64,000 nt of DNA, from assembly GCA_009746045.1 (NCBI GenBank), contig RPFO01001162.1:900478-964477 (forward strand). Direction: 5' to 3'. The position numbers and the translations under genes were made by a program. Under the pieces are notes generated by a model. The model made no database searches and was not told the DNA's origin. It saw nothing but the letters and a program-made list of their open reading frames with translations. Of this stretch, positions 22,712 to 33,573 are shown piece by piece (positions within the stretch are counted from its first letter, which is position 1; each line of letters begins with the position of its first letter). This DNA is from Mesostigma viride (lineage: Eukaryota; Streptophyta; Mesostigmatophyceae; Mesostigmatales; Mesostigmataceae).

Positions 22712-24694
22712 GAAGGTTAAAGGTTCCACGCGAAAATGGCTGACGGCGGTATGGCTGACGGCGGAGTTCAGATCTTTTGCGTCTGAGCCCCAAATTCGGT
22801 CAGACCACTTGCATTCGATGCGCCTTTCTAAGACGCACTTGCCAGTATAAACGGTTACGGCTGCCACGCAGTATAGACAAAGTTACGCACGTGACCAGCT
22901 ATGACGACTACCAAAGCAAAACGAGGGCTGGAAAAGGAGCTGGCACAGCTTCCCAGCGCCCAGCCCAACCCTCTCGCCCTCGCCATTGTTCAGCCGCCAG
23001 GCTTACCCGCCAAACCCTCGCCAAGCGCCTCGCCTGAGCCCAAGAAACCATGCCACGATCGCCACAAATGGAGCAAATTCTTGCCCGGCGACGGAATGTT
23101 CTCCCTCCTCGAGTGGCAGCAGCTGTCGCCGCAGGAAGTCGTCGAAGTTCTCCAGTTCCTCACACAGGAGCGGAAGCTCTTTGTGCCCTGGAGAGGGAGG
23201 GCGGCTATCGACTACCGCGACACGTCCTGGCTCTACACCTGTGCCGAATCCCGCCAACGCGAGTCTATCTTGACCAGCTACTACCAGCGCAGCTTCGGCG
23301 CCATCCACAGAGAACTTTGGAACGCACTCAACGCCCCAGCCCCCGCACAGCCGGCAGCCCCATCGGCTTCCTCCCTCTGCAAGGATGACATCCGCGCAGT
23401 GCTGGAGGAGCACGTGACCTGGCCGCTGGCCGAGAAGATGACCTCGCTGAACACCACGCTCAACACGGTCGAGGCCCGGGTCTCCAACGTGGAAACCAAG
23501 GTCGTCCACAAGCTACAACCACAGTTCACGGCGCTACACACCGCGGCGCAGGCTTCGGAAACGCATGCTGCACTTGTCTCTCGCCTTAACCAGGTGGAAG
23601 GCAAGTGCGGCGTGCTCATGAAGAAGCTTGAGGCCATCACCGCCCACACCGAGGCCCTGGCCACACAGGTCCCAAAGCTAGCGGAGCAGACGGCCACCAT
23701 TGCCTCCCAGCCACCCCGGCAGGATGCTGGTGACCTCCCGCTCTCCTACGCGGACCTGCTGCGGACAGCGACCGCCTCCACCACCGACGCCATCGCCACG
23801 AAGCTCCAGGAGCTGGAGGACCACCGCCAGGCCCAGCAACGGGAGGTCACCGATCGCGCTCGCCGCGAGTGCCGAGTGGTGCTACGTCGCTTCCCCCAGA
23901 AGCCAGGTGAGACGTCAACCTCCCTTGCTGACGAGATCAAGAAACAGCTTCTTACCCTCATGGGCCTGGTAGGTGAGGTAGAACTGCGTGGGTGCCACCG
24001 CCTTCCCCACTCACGGGACAAGGCGGCCACCCCACCAGTCCTGCTCACCTTCATCTCCCCTGAGGATAAGCAGCGGTTCCTCTCTCGTCGCAAGCGGTTG
24101 CACGACCTCACCTGGACGCTGGATGACGACCTAACCCCCGCTCAGCAACAGCAGCGACGCGACCTGTGGCCGGAATACCTCCGCCATAAGCAGGACCCCC
24201 AGAAGCCCAAGGTGTACTGGAGGGGCGGGGACCTGATGATCAACCACAAGATGTGGACGCCCCCAGCGGGCTAGAATAGCAATAGCCCTAGCTTGTAACC
24301 ATTGGAGTCACTGTCGCTAAGGCAGCCATGCCTAGAATGTTTGCCTAGCTGTGCCAACAAACCTAGTCACGTGCCGCCAACGCACGGTACACAACCAGCC
24401 ATAGCCTTAGCCTAGTTCTAGTACAGCCATGCTACGCCCTGGCTATGTTCAGATTACTTGCCCACGCTCCTTGCTATGACATGCTCACATGGGTCTTATT
24501 GCACCCACAGTTTGCCGGATCGTTAGCCTGTCCTTTTAGCTAGCCGCGCCCGATTGCAGCTGTGGCATGCCTTTGGCATGAAGGAGACTGGGGGTCTCTG
24601 CCCTTTCTCCTGTAGTGCACACACAGGGATTAAAAGCACTTCGGTGCTCCGTGACTCCCCAACGGGAGCACGAGTTTAATTAATTAATTAATTA
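22712..24694 (+). mobile_element. Full-length ORF1-only LINE (HAL1-like organisation)
   Basis: The element begins GAAGGTTAAAGG at 22712 and ends in a (TTAA)n tail at about 24674-24694. It is flanked by ATGCATGCCAG at 22701-22711 and 24695-24705, an 11-bp TSD taken from the minisatellite unit. Total length is 1,983 bp. It has a 5' UTR, one 457-aa ORF and a 3' UTR of about 400 bp containing a GC-rich hairpin (GCACTTCGGTGCTCCGTGAC region). There is no RT. Truncated copies lie at 4701-5355 and 39650-40414, and a longer relative is split around the 38-kb element. It probably moves with the machinery of an ORF2-bearing relative such as the remnants at 54-63 kb. Confidence 0.9.
22901..24274 (+). CDS. 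LINE ORF1-like RNA-binding protein
   Basis: 457 aa. The N-terminal third holds a conserved globular segment (HKWSKFLPGDGMFSLLEWQQ, then QERKLFVPWRGRAAIDYRD). A long helical, coiled-coil-like middle follows (about residues 165-330, NTTLNTVEARVSNVETKV and similar). The C-terminal part reads ECRVVLRRFPQKPGE, GCHRLPHSRDKAATPPVLLT, FISPEDKQRFLSRRKRL and LDDDLTPAQQQQRRDLWPEY. This matches the coiled coil, RRM and C-terminal domain order of L1-type ORF1 proteins, which bind element RNA. The start is the first ATG after the 5' UTR. The frame is intact. Confidence 0.8.
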   Translation: MTTTKAKRGLEKELAQLPSAQPNPLALAIVQPPGLPAKPSPSASPEPKKPCHDRHKWSKFLPGDGMFSLLEWQQLSPQEVVEVLQFLTQERKLFVPWRGRAAIDYRDTSWLYTCAESRQRESILTSYYQRSFGAIHRELWNALNAPAPAQPAAPSASSLCKDDIRAVLEEHVTWPLAEKMTSLNTTLNTVEARVSNVETKVVHKLQPQFTALHTAAQASETHAALVSRLNQVEGKCGVLMKKLEAITAHTEALATQVPKLAEQTATIASQPPRQDAGDLPLSYADLLRTATASTTDAIATKLQELEDHRQAQQREVTDRARRECRVVLRRFPQKPGETSTSLADEIKKQLLTLMGLVGEVELRGCHRLPHSRDKAATPPVLLTFISPEDKQRFLSRRKRLHDLTWTLDDDLTPAQQQQRRDLWPEYLRHKQDPQKPKVYWRGGDLMINHKMWTPPAG

Positions 24695-25151
24695 ATGCAT
24701 GCCAGCACCCCACCACCATCATCCATGCATGCCAGCACCCCACCACCACCATCCATGCGTGCCAGCACCCCACCACCACCATCCATGCATGCCAGCACCC
24801 CACCACCATCATCCATGCATGCCAGCACCCCACCACCACCATCCATGCGTGCCAGCACCCCACCACCACCATCCATGCATGCCAGCCACCCACCACCACC
24901 ATCCATGCGTGCCAGCACCCCACCACCACCATCCATGCGTGCCAGCACCCCACCACCACCATCCATGCATGCCAGCCACCCACCACCACCATCCATGCAT
25001 GCCAGCCACCCACCACCACCATCCATGCATGCCAGCCACCCACCACCATCATCCATGCGTGCCAGCCACCCACCACCACCATCCATGCGTGCCAGCCACC
25101 CACCACCACCATCCATGCCTGCCAGCCACCCACCACCACCATCCATGCGTG
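24695..25151. repeat. 30-bp minisatellite, right part (about 15 copies)
   Basis: This continues the array of 19990-22711 beyond the LINE, in the same phase after one copy of the duplicated ATGCATGCCAG. Confidence 0.95.
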
Positions 25152-25184
25152 ATTTTTTTGGGGAGTGGTTAGTATTGTTTTTGG

Positions 25185-25790
25185 GTAGGGTCGCTCTGCA
25201 GAGTGACCCCTACCCTTGCGCAATGTCGCAGTCTTTGTTTGTAAGGTCGCGCTGCAGAGTGACCCCCTCACAATGCAAACTTCCATTCAGTGTTTGTAGG
25301 GTCGCGCTGCAGAGTCACCTTTCCAAGATTCGTTATTCAATAACATTTTGTTGGTAGGGTCGCGCTGCAGAGTCACCTTTCCAAGATACGTTATTCAATA
25401 ACATTTTGTTTGTAGGGTCGCGCTGCAGAGTCACCTTTCCAAGATACGTTATTCAATCACATTTTGGTTGTAGGGTCGCGATGCAGAGTCACCCTTTCCG
25501 GATACGTTATTCAATAACATTTTGTTAATAGGGTAGCGCTGCAGAGTCACCTTTCCAAGATACGTTATTCAATCACATTTTGGTTGTAGGGTCGCGTTGC
25601 AGAGTCACCCTTTCCAGATACGTTATTCAATAACATTTTGTTTGTAGGGTAGTGCTGCAGAGTCACCCTTTCCAGATACGTTATTCAATAACATTTTGTT
25701 TGTAGGGTAGCGCTTCCGAGTGACCTTTCCAAGATACGTTATTCAATCACATTTGTGTTGTAAGGTCGCGCTGCCGAGTCACCCTTTCCA
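25185..25790. repeat. 58-bp satellite made of two palindromes per unit
   Basis: About ten units with 58-bp spacing (CTGCAGAGT at 25307, 25365, 25423, 25481, 25539 and on; the first three units at 25196, 25252 and 25307 are slightly shorter) contain GGGTCGCGCTGCAGAGTCAC and GTTATTCAATAAC. The first is the palindrome also found singly in most introns of the element. The array ends about 170 bp before the first recognised exon of the large gene, with one more degenerate palindrome at 25866-25888. It could be a protein-binding array (transposase or transcription factor) or amplified intron DNA. Confidence 0.9.
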
Positions 25791-25958
25791 GATACGTTTA
25801 TAAAAGTTACATCTTCGATTTTTTTTTCCCCAAACCTGAATGGGATTTCATCCTTGTTTCTTCTTAGGGTAGCGCTGCAGCGCCACCCCTCACGCTGATG
25901 CGAATTTACACTTTCTTCATCCGACATTGGTCTATTTGTTTTTCCTTATTTGCCGCAG

Positions 25959-27431
25959 AAGGAACAAGAGAAGGAGAGGGAAGTTCAGCTTCAGAAGGAA
26001 AAGGAGGAGCAGGAGAGGGCCTCCTTGCTTCAGAAGGGAAAAGAGGTGGAGAGGGCCACCTATGTCGACAAGGTCAAGTCGACGAGCGAGTCTCCTAAGT
26101 ATAGTACGCCACCCGCCTCTCCGCCCAAGGGCGTAGAGGAGTTTCCTCCTCTGTCAACAATGCTTGCTGCCGGGGCTGGGCCAAGCTCCGTGGAGGCGTC
26201 GGCCTCCAAATCTCCCAAGCGGCCCGCACCTGAGGCACAGGCTGCCGGGGCTGGGTCCAGCTCCGTTGTGTCTCCACAGTCTCCTCAGCGGCCCGCACCT
26301 GAGGCACAGGCTGCCGGGGCTGGGTCCAGCTCCGTTGTGTCTCCACAGTCTCCCCAGCGGCCCGCCATCAACAAGGAGTCCCCCGTCCGCGGGAAGTCGA
26401 CCTCAAACTCGCCGAGGTCCGCCCCCGTCGAGGTGGTTACCTCGAAGCCCAGCTCGCCGCCCAAGTCTTCTCCAAGGGCCCACCACGAGGCGTCTGAGCA
26501 GGGCAGCCCGCCGCCCAAGTCACCTCTAAGGTCCCACCACGAGGCTTCGACCTCGAAGGTCAGCACGTCGCCCAGGTCTCCTTCAAGGTCCCTACCCGAG
26601 GCGTCGACCTCACAGCCCAGCTCGCAGCCCGCGTCTCCCCAAAGCTCCCCTCCAAAGAAGGGGGCGACCTCCAAGTCCCGATCACCGCCCAAGTCGCCTG
26701 CAAAGTCTCCAGGTCGGAAGTCTCCGCCCAAGCGCCGGTCGCCACCCAAGCGCCGGTCGTCAAACTCACCTCCGAGGAGCCGCTCCCCACAGGCAAGAAA
26801 GAAAGCAAGAGCGGAATGGGAGGAGAAGGAGGATGACCATGAGCGGTTCCTGCGTGATCTGCAGAAGAACATTGACCTCCTGATCAGCATGGAGGACAGG
26901 GACAAGGCAGACCCAAGGCCACTGGAGGATCTTCCGGAGGAGGAAAGAAAGAGAAGGAATGACCGCATGGCACTTCTGACTTCTTATCTGGATCAGGCAA
27001 CGCAGCACGCCGAAGATCTGGTGAATCTGGAGAAAAAGGACAAGGAACGGAAGGCCGCCCAGGAGCTCCTGGAAAGGGAGCAGAGGGAATGGGTGAAGAA
27101 GGAAAGGGCAGAGCGAGAGGCGAAGCAGGCAGAAATGGAAGCTGCGGAGATGGAGGAGGCGGAGCGCAGGAAGAGGAGGGCGTCGTGGGAGCGGGACGAA
27201 AAGGAGAGAAAGGCGAATGAGGAAAGGAAAAAGAAGGACGAGGAGGCAAAGGCGAAGAGGAAGGTGCAGGAGGAGGGGAAGAGGATGATGGAGGCGGGTG
27301 TGGCGGCACGCCTGAAATACCAAGCCAAACTTGAGGAGGAGCGCAGGAAGGCGCAGGCTGCAGAAAAGTCGACGGAGGTGGATGGGAAGACCGCGGGGGT
27401 CTCGGAGAAGGAGGGTACGGAGCCGTCTCAG
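25959..27431 (+). CDS. Giant cargo gene, first recognised exon (proline/serine-rich then charged coiled coil)
   Basis: The exon begins after TTGCCGCAG at 25958 and ends at the donor GTGAGA (27432). 491 codons. Residues 1-40 are charged helix. About 45-285 are disordered, rich in S, P, K and A, with a duplicated segment APEAQAAGAGSSSVVSPQSP, SPPK repeats and an RS-like stretch (KSPGRKSPPKRRSPPKRR). The rest, about 285-491, is a long charged coiled coil (QREWVKKERAEREAKQAEME and so on). This composition is that of a nuclear or chromatin-associated scaffold, but no domain is recognisable. Any 5' exon with the start codon is upstream and not identified; an in-frame ATG would lie only in unrecognised DNA. 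Confidence 0.65.
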
Positions 27432-27590
27432 GTGAGAAACAGTTTTTACCCCCATTAGTGTGCGTGTTTTTTTTAACGGTTTCGTTATTCCTTATCTCTG
27501 CTAAGCTCGTCTGACCATGAATGGGTCATTTCGCAGAGTGACCCTAACCTGAACCAACAAGTATGCTTTTCCCTGTTGTTTTGATTTCAG

Positions 27591-27894
27591 AGGAAGCGGG
27601 GGGCAGACGAAAAGAAGTCAGAGGATCCCAAGAAGAGCGGGACAACAACGGAGGTGAGCGATAAGTAATCCTGTGTTTTTCGCCTTTGTTCTTTGTTCAT
27701 TTGTCCATCATTTCTGAGTTGCCGTTTCCTTCGCATGTGTGATTAATTTATGGAGGGTCATTTCGCAGAGTGACCCTAAACTTTTTCAACGAGTATGCTT
27801 TCCTCTGTCTTGCTGCATCCAGAGGAAGAAAGAGGGAGATGAGACAGAGTCTCAGGGGAACGCCGAGGTTGGGAGTGGGGAGGAGAAATTGCGG
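27591..27894 (+). CDS. Giant cargo gene, two small charged exons
   Basis: Exons 27591-27653 (21 codons, starting RKRGADEKKS) and 27823-27894 (24 codons, starting RKKEGDETES) are both flanked by AG and GTGAGC and are phase 0. Both start AGGAAG, and each preceding intron carries one palindrome (27523-27544, 27755-27776), so they look like an exon-intron unit that duplicated. Confidence 0.65.
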
Positions 27895-28045
27895 GTGAGC
27901 TAATAATTTTTTCGCCGCTTCATAGTGCATGTCAGTTAGTCGTTCGTTCTGTTTGAGATTTTTTTATGAAGGGTCACTTCGCAGAGTGACCCTAAACTTT
28001 TTTTCCGATTATGCTTTTTTTTTCGTTTTGTGGACCTGTGTGCAG

Positions 28046-29112
28046 CCGATCCAGTTGAGGGGCTTGGAAACTTGGAAGTCATGGTTGACGACTTACGAAA
28101 AACATCTGAACGATGACGCCAAGTCGTTCTTGAGCACCCTTGTGTCGAAGGAGATCGAAGTTGCGATCGATGACGGTGTCTGGCATGAAAGGATCTCAGT
28201 CGGGTCTGATGAGAATGTGAACCCTTGGAGTGATCCAACACTTCGTGATCTTTTGTTCGAAGTCATGGGGCGGAGCCTTCGAGGCAAAAGGTTAAAGGGG
28301 GAAGAAATGGCATCTCTCTTCGACAACTTCGAGTTGCTTGTTACCGAGTGCGGGTCGAATATACCCGACGCAGCGGATGTTACAGCTTATGTTCCTCGAA
28401 GCCTGCTCGTCTGGATCAAGCTGTCTTGTGCGACCAAACATACTGCAAGGACACGAGACAGCACCCATTGTCACACGAGTATTTTGACATCATCATATCT
28501 GTCTGCAGGTGGGAAATGTACCAGGTCCTAGAGCAGGGGAAGACAGGTGAGGATTGGGACACCTCCCCGCTGACGGAAACGGATGTCAATCTGCTCTTGA
28601 AGAAAGGGTTCAAGGCTGCACAGTTCGACTGGGATGTCTTCGGCGACTTTCTGATCGCCATGGACCACTCGGTATCTCCCGAGTTGTTCAGGGCTGGTTC
28701 GGAAGTGATTGAAGATTTGGATGGGGTTAGATCGCACTTCCTTTCGTCGTATTCAGTGTGGATGGCGCAGTTTAGGGTGAACCCAGACCCTATTCTTCCG
28801 AGTCGAGCTGTTGAATTGTTTCTTCAGTTGTGCGAGGATGAGATCCTGCGTTTTCGTCAGAGTGGGGAGTTCGACATGGCCGGACAGTATGAGCCCCCAC
28901 GAAAGGAGGTTGTCGCATGGCTTGAGTACAAGGGGATCGACGACTGCCTGTCGTTAGTGACGGCGAACATAAACGAGAAATCATGGAGTCAGGACATGCT
29001 ATCTCACTTGATAGCTCTTCGGACGTTTTTCGAAAATGAACTGAGCCACACAACTCCATCTGAGATGTGGCCGATCGGACAAGTGTTGCGGGAGTGGAGA
29101 TTTGACATTGAG
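28046..29112 (+). CDS. Giant cargo gene, two middle exons with a conserved-looking globular region
   Basis: The first exon starts at 28046 after TGTGCAG and reads PIQLRGLETWKSWLTTYEKH, SKEIEVAIDDGVWHE and WSDPTLRDLLFEVMGRSLRG. The second starts near 28509 after TCTGCAG, reads WEMYQVLEQGKTGEDWD, FKAAQFDWDVFGDFLIAMDH and so on, and ends at the donor GTAATT (29113). The donor of the first exon, somewhere between about 28340 and 28430, is not resolved; no GTAAGT-like site fits the phase well. The sequence looks like an ordinary globular alpha-helical protein. I recognise no family. Confidence 0.6.
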
Positions 29113-29229
29113 GTAATTATTGACATTTGTGTACATTTTTATTCAGTCCGTTTAGATTAGTGTTGTGTATTTCTTTTGTTGAAAATTGTTACTAACGATG
29201 AACGCATTTCTTGCTCTCCTTCCCGCCAG

Positions 29230-29721
29230 GAGGGTGACATTCCATGTTTTGAGGGACAAAGTCCTTCAGCGTGGAAACCGGAGGTAAGCAAATGCCGCTA
29301 AAGGTTCGGGGTCGATTTGTGAAGATAGGATATTCAAGAAATAGTTCCTGTTTTGACTGACTTTGTATATTTATCTGAACGCACGTTTCGTCTTGCAGGA
29401 TGACGATCAACCTTTTGAAGAGGTCGAAGGGATGGGGACGGAGAACGTAGAGGTAGGAAATTTGTTTCATTTTACTGTTCAAGCTTAGGGTTGGGGTCGC
29501 TCCGCAGAGCAACGTTAAAACAAAATTAATGCTCGTTTTTTTTATGTCATCGTCTGAATTATTATTATTTTTTTTTCATGCAGGAGGTGGACGAGAAGGA
29601 AGAGGAGGAGAAGGAGCAGGAGGTGGACGAGGAGGAAGAGGAGGAGGAGCACGAGGAGGAGGAGGAGGAGGAGGAAGAAAATGAGCCCGAGCCAACTCCG
29701 AAGGGGAAGGGAAAGGCAAAG
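29230..29721 (+). CDS. Giant cargo gene, three short acidic exons
   Basis: Exons 29230-29283 (18 codons), 29399-29452 (18 codons) and 29584-29721 (46 codons) are all phase 0 with clean CAG acceptors and GTAAGC, GTAGGA and GTTTGT donors. They encode an acidic linker ending in a poly-glutamate run and the basic tail PTPKGKGKAK. The following intron (29722-37917) was about 140 bp before element B landed in it. Confidence 0.65.
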
Positions 29722-31398
29722 GTTTGTACAATGTTTTTTAATTTTTTAACGCTGAAGGTCGCGCTGCAGAGCTAGGATGCCAGAGTTCAGATTACTCTTC
29801 TTAACCCCTAAATGGTCTTGCTGCCGATTTTCCGCCAAAAAGTGACTTACAGCCGATTTGTCGGCACCTACTCGGGGGACCAGTTTGCGAGAATACTATT
29901 GGGAATTAGGAAACGTTTAGCTGAGAAGAATGAAAGTTTATAAGTTTCTCCAGAACATGATACTAGGGTTTGCTATATTTTGACCAAGTTTAACAGGTGT
30001 TCCAGACCGTCAAAGTACAAGGGGTCAGGGTACTTTTTCACGTACAACGTGCATTCCGGAAAACGACGACCTGGCCATGGCGGCTTGCGCCCACGCATGG
30101 CATTTACGTTTGCGTTAGAATTTTCTGGCCAAACTTAGGACATTGATTTTATACGTCCTAAAGATCATACAGGCCAATTTTTGGTTCGCGGGAATGCCAT
30201 TTGATAGGTGTCGGCAGCGTTCTTGCTGGAAAAAACTGCGATCAGGCCGGACGATAGAAACGTTGACAGCAATACCTTTCCGGCGTATTTTAAAGGATAT
30301 ATCGGTTTCTTTTTACTTTTTATGATACATAGTAGTCGTAAACGTGCAAGGGTGGCCAGAAATCGCCGAATCCAGCGACCATGCTGCACAACTTTGGTGT
30401 GCCGAAATGCGCCATTTTGCGGCCACCGCCTGGGCCAAGGTAACGCCATCCATGCCTGGTAAAGCTTAAGCATCGTTTTCCTATCGATGTTTGACGTTTA
30501 TATATACGTTCTAGCTTGTGTAGCACATTCTTTTTGCATTATTCATGCTCTTTCTTGACCCTGGCCTGGCCCCTTTCTAAAACACCCTTCTTAGATGCTT
30601 CCCTCAGTCAGTTGACCTGCCACAGGGTGATGGTGATAAGTTTTAGAGGCTGTATGGGTTTGAATACCTCCATATATGTTTGTTATTTCACTCTGCTGTA
30701 AGTAATTATATTTTTAATATATGTTTGTTATACATTTCCCACACACATATTGCATGAGTGTGAGGCAGTTGGCTGGTCTCTGTGGCATCATCAAGCATGT
30801 AACCGGTGAGTAGAAGCTTCCCATTGTCAGCATGTGCCACCAGGTGTGCTGGCCATCACCTGGAAAGCTATAGCAGCTTAGGCCTAGTTTATCCTTGCTA
30901 GGGCAGGCTGAAATAGGCTTAGAATCACTAGTTTGTTGGTGGCTGCCTCCTAGAATGCATGCCTTGCGTAGGGTATCCGTACCACGTTACCTACGTGCAT
31001 GGACAAGGTGGCACCTGCACATAGGTGCCATGTAAGGGCAGTGTGATGATGCATTTATGTTTCCCCATCATTGTGGAAGGGAAATGTATTGTTTGGCATG
31101 GTTGGGGGCCATATTAGTAGGTCTTAGTAGGTAGTATGCCCACTCCTACCCCCTTGGTTGCTTTTTACCAACGGTACCCCTATGGGCTGTACTGGGTGTA
31201 ACTGCTGGTATACCCACCCAAATGATGACCCCAATGGCTCAAACTGTTCAGCAACTAATTGTTTATCATCCCTGAAGTGGTAGGTGCCTAGCTCTTACAA
31301 CATAATTCAAAATGCACATTCTACCAAAAATGAAAACGCTCGTCTTGACCCCCCTGACTTTGACGGCAGTTATACATGGCCTACGATGAATATATGTG

Positions 31399-32163
31399 TT
31401 CCTGGATTGAGACACGTTTTTTTCTTCATGCACAGCTGAAAAAACCTGCGCCGAGGTGCGGCACCGCGGCCTACCGTAGTGATTACTGTCTGCGACACGC
31501 CCGGGGCTGGCTGCATCTACCTGTCGGCCAATTGTGACCCGTGGGCTAGGCGAATTTGAATGCGGCTTTCCCGTTAGTTGTGGCTCCACCGCTCCAGTTT
31601 TCTAGGCTGACATGATGAACCGACGGGGGTTCCTGGATTGAGACACGTTTTTTTCTTCATGCACAGCTGAAAAAACCTGCGCCGAGGTGCGGCACCGCGG
31701 CCTACCGTAGTGATTACTGTCTGCGACACGCCCGGGGCTGGCTGCATCTACCTGTCGGCCAATTGTGACCCGTGGGCTAGGCGAATTTGAATGCGGCTTT
31801 CCCGTTAGTTGTGGCTCCACCGCTCCAGTTTTCTAGGCTGACATGATGAACCGACGGGGGTTCCTGGATTGAGACACGTTTTTTTCTTCATGCACAGCTG
31901 AAAAAACCTGCGCCGAGGTGCGGCACCGCGGCCTACCGTAGTGATTACTGTCTGCGACACGCCCGGGGCTGGCTGCATCTACCTGTCGGCCAATTGTGAC
32001 CCGTGGGCTAGGCGAATTTGAATGCGGCTTTCCCGTTAGTTGTGGCTCCACCGCTCCAGTTTTCTAGGCTGACATGATGAACCGACGGGGGTTCCTGGAT
32101 TGAGACACGTTTTTTTCTTCATGCACAGCTGAAAAAACCTGCGCCGAGGTGCGGCACCGCGGC
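31399..32163 (+). promoter_or_regulatory. 231-bp 5' monomers of the R2-like LINE
   Basis: Copies start exactly at 31399, 31630, 31861 and 32092 (the last about 72 bp long), each with TTCCTGGATTGAGACACG. The first three look identical by eye. Tandem 5' monomers that supply promoter activity are known from mouse L1; a promoter role here is an inference. The element begins precisely at a monomer boundary. Confidence 0.75.
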
Positions 32164-32389
32164 CGCCCCGCGTTGGGGGGCTGCCGCCCCCCAAACCCCC
32201 CGCTTGGGGGGCACGCCCCCCAAACCCCCCGCGTCCGCATCTCGCTCTCCCCCCGCGCTTCCGGTTCCGTTGTTTTACGCACCTCCCCATGCCTCCTTCA
32301 CGACGACGCACCTCCCGGGCGCGGGATGCGCTGCCTAGCGGCGCCCTGCGCCGCGTCGGTCCTTACGCATCGCGGCGCACCTGCAGGAG

Positions 32390-33559
32390 ATGGGCGACCT
32401 GGACGACGGCGGTCGTGGCGCCCCTGTGCCACTCTCGCTTGTGTGCGAGGTCTGCCACAGTGGTGAGGATGCCCCCCGTCTCCTTGTGTGTGATTCGTGC
32501 CAATGCGGCTGGCACACGCGCTGCTTGGTCCCGCCCCTCTTCCGGCTGCCTCCCCCGGGTCCTTGGGCGTGCCCTCATTGCGTGGCCCCGCCTCGGCCGT
32601 CCCTAGGCTCCCGACGCGCGGCCGTGTCGACCCCGGGATCCCATTCGGCCCGCGCCCCCTCCCGCAGCCCCTCGCTGGACCCTCTCCTGGGCCTTGCGGC
32701 CCTCGTGGAGGGTTCCACACCGTGCTCCCGCTCTCCCCGCGCCGTCACGTCCGGCCCCTCCGCGGGGTCCCCTGGCCCTGCCCCGCCTAGCTCTGGGGAT
32801 CCACCTCCGGCCAGCACGGCGGTGGCCACTGACCTGCGTCCTCCTGTGCTTGAGGGGTCCCTGGCGGCTCTCCTCCCTGAGGCTGTGGGACACCCTGCGG
32901 CGACTCCTGTGGTGGGCCCCTGGTCGGCCGCGCTTGGGTCCCACGACTTCTCCGTTTGGCCCCCCACCAACATTGCGGGCGTCAGCGCGCTCCGGCACGC
33001 CACGTTCTCTTGGCTGTATTGCCCCTTGCTGTTGGACGCTGTCGGCTTGCACGCGGCGTTTCCTACGCTCCCACGGCCCCCTGAATTTAGTGCCCTTGTG
33101 GTTCGTGTCCGGCACATGCTGCAGGCAGCCTCCCCCCCTGTCCTTGCCTCCACGCTTTGGGGGTTTGTCCTCGAGGACTACCATGCCGGCGGCCGCCTGC
33201 CTTGGCACCTGCCCGCGGTGCGCCAAGAATGGCTCCTGAATCTGGACGCTCAAGTGGCGCAGGCGGTGGTGCTCTTTGCTACAGGGCTTGCCGTGCAGGC
33301 CCAGCAGGCCGCCCGTGCGACATATCTCGCTGGGGGGGCCACCGACCACGCCTTGCTCGATCGCCCTCAGCTGCACACGTTTCTTGCCTCTGCCGGGCCC
33401 GGCTCGGCCGGCCTTGTTGCGCAGGCCCACGGGCGCTTGACTACGGCGGTCACCCCAGCGCAAGCCGCCCGCCTGCGCGTTGACTTCGGGGCTCCTGTCA
33501 CCGTGCACGCCGGCGACCTGGTTCTGTACGATGCGGGGGGGGGCGTGTTCTTGAGCTGA
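32390..33559 (+). CDS. R2-like LINE, N-terminal ORF with PHD finger
   Basis: 389 aa. A canonical C4HC3 PHD finger lies at residues 19-64: C19xxC22, C34xxC37, H42xxC45, C61xxC64, with WHTRCL and GPWACPHC. PHD fingers usually read histone H3 tails, so chromatin targeting of integration is conceivable (inference). The rest is proline/alanine/serine-rich, with a helical part from about 190 on. The frame ends after DLVLYDAGGGVFLS at 33559. A run of nine G at 33535-33543 lies just upstream; with ten, the frame would run straight into the RT ORF. The start is the first ATG of the frame after the GC-rich leader. Confidence 0.75.
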   Translation: MGDLDDGGRGAPVPLSLVCEVCHSGEDAPRLLVCDSCQCGWHTRCLVPPLFRLPPPGPWACPHCVAPPRPSLGSRRAAVSTPGSHSARAPSRSPSLDPLLGLAALVEGSTPCSRSPRAVTSGPSAGSPGPAPPSSGDPPPASTAVATDLRPPVLEGSLAALLPEAVGHPAATPVVGPWSAALGSHDFSVWPPTNIAGVSALRHATFSWLYCPLLLDAVGLHAAFPTLPRPPEFSALVVRVRHMLQAASPPVLASTLWGFVLEDYHAGGRLPWHLPAVRQEWLLNLDAQVAQAVVLFATGLAVQAQQAARATYLAGGATDHALLDRPQLHTFLASAGPGSAGLVAQAHGRLTTAVTPAQAARLRVDFGAPVTVHAGDLVLYDAGGGVFLS

Positions 33560-33573
33560 GCGCGGGTGCGGCC

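Noticed and set aside
19747-22850. ORFs of up to 998 codons with HHHHPCMPA or WWWWVAG units
   Set aside because: They are frames of the 30-bp minisatellite, open on both strands at once.
25185-25790. CRISPR-like regular array
   Set aside because: Units are complete 58-bp tandem copies without unique spacers, in a eukaryotic context with introns; no cas genes.
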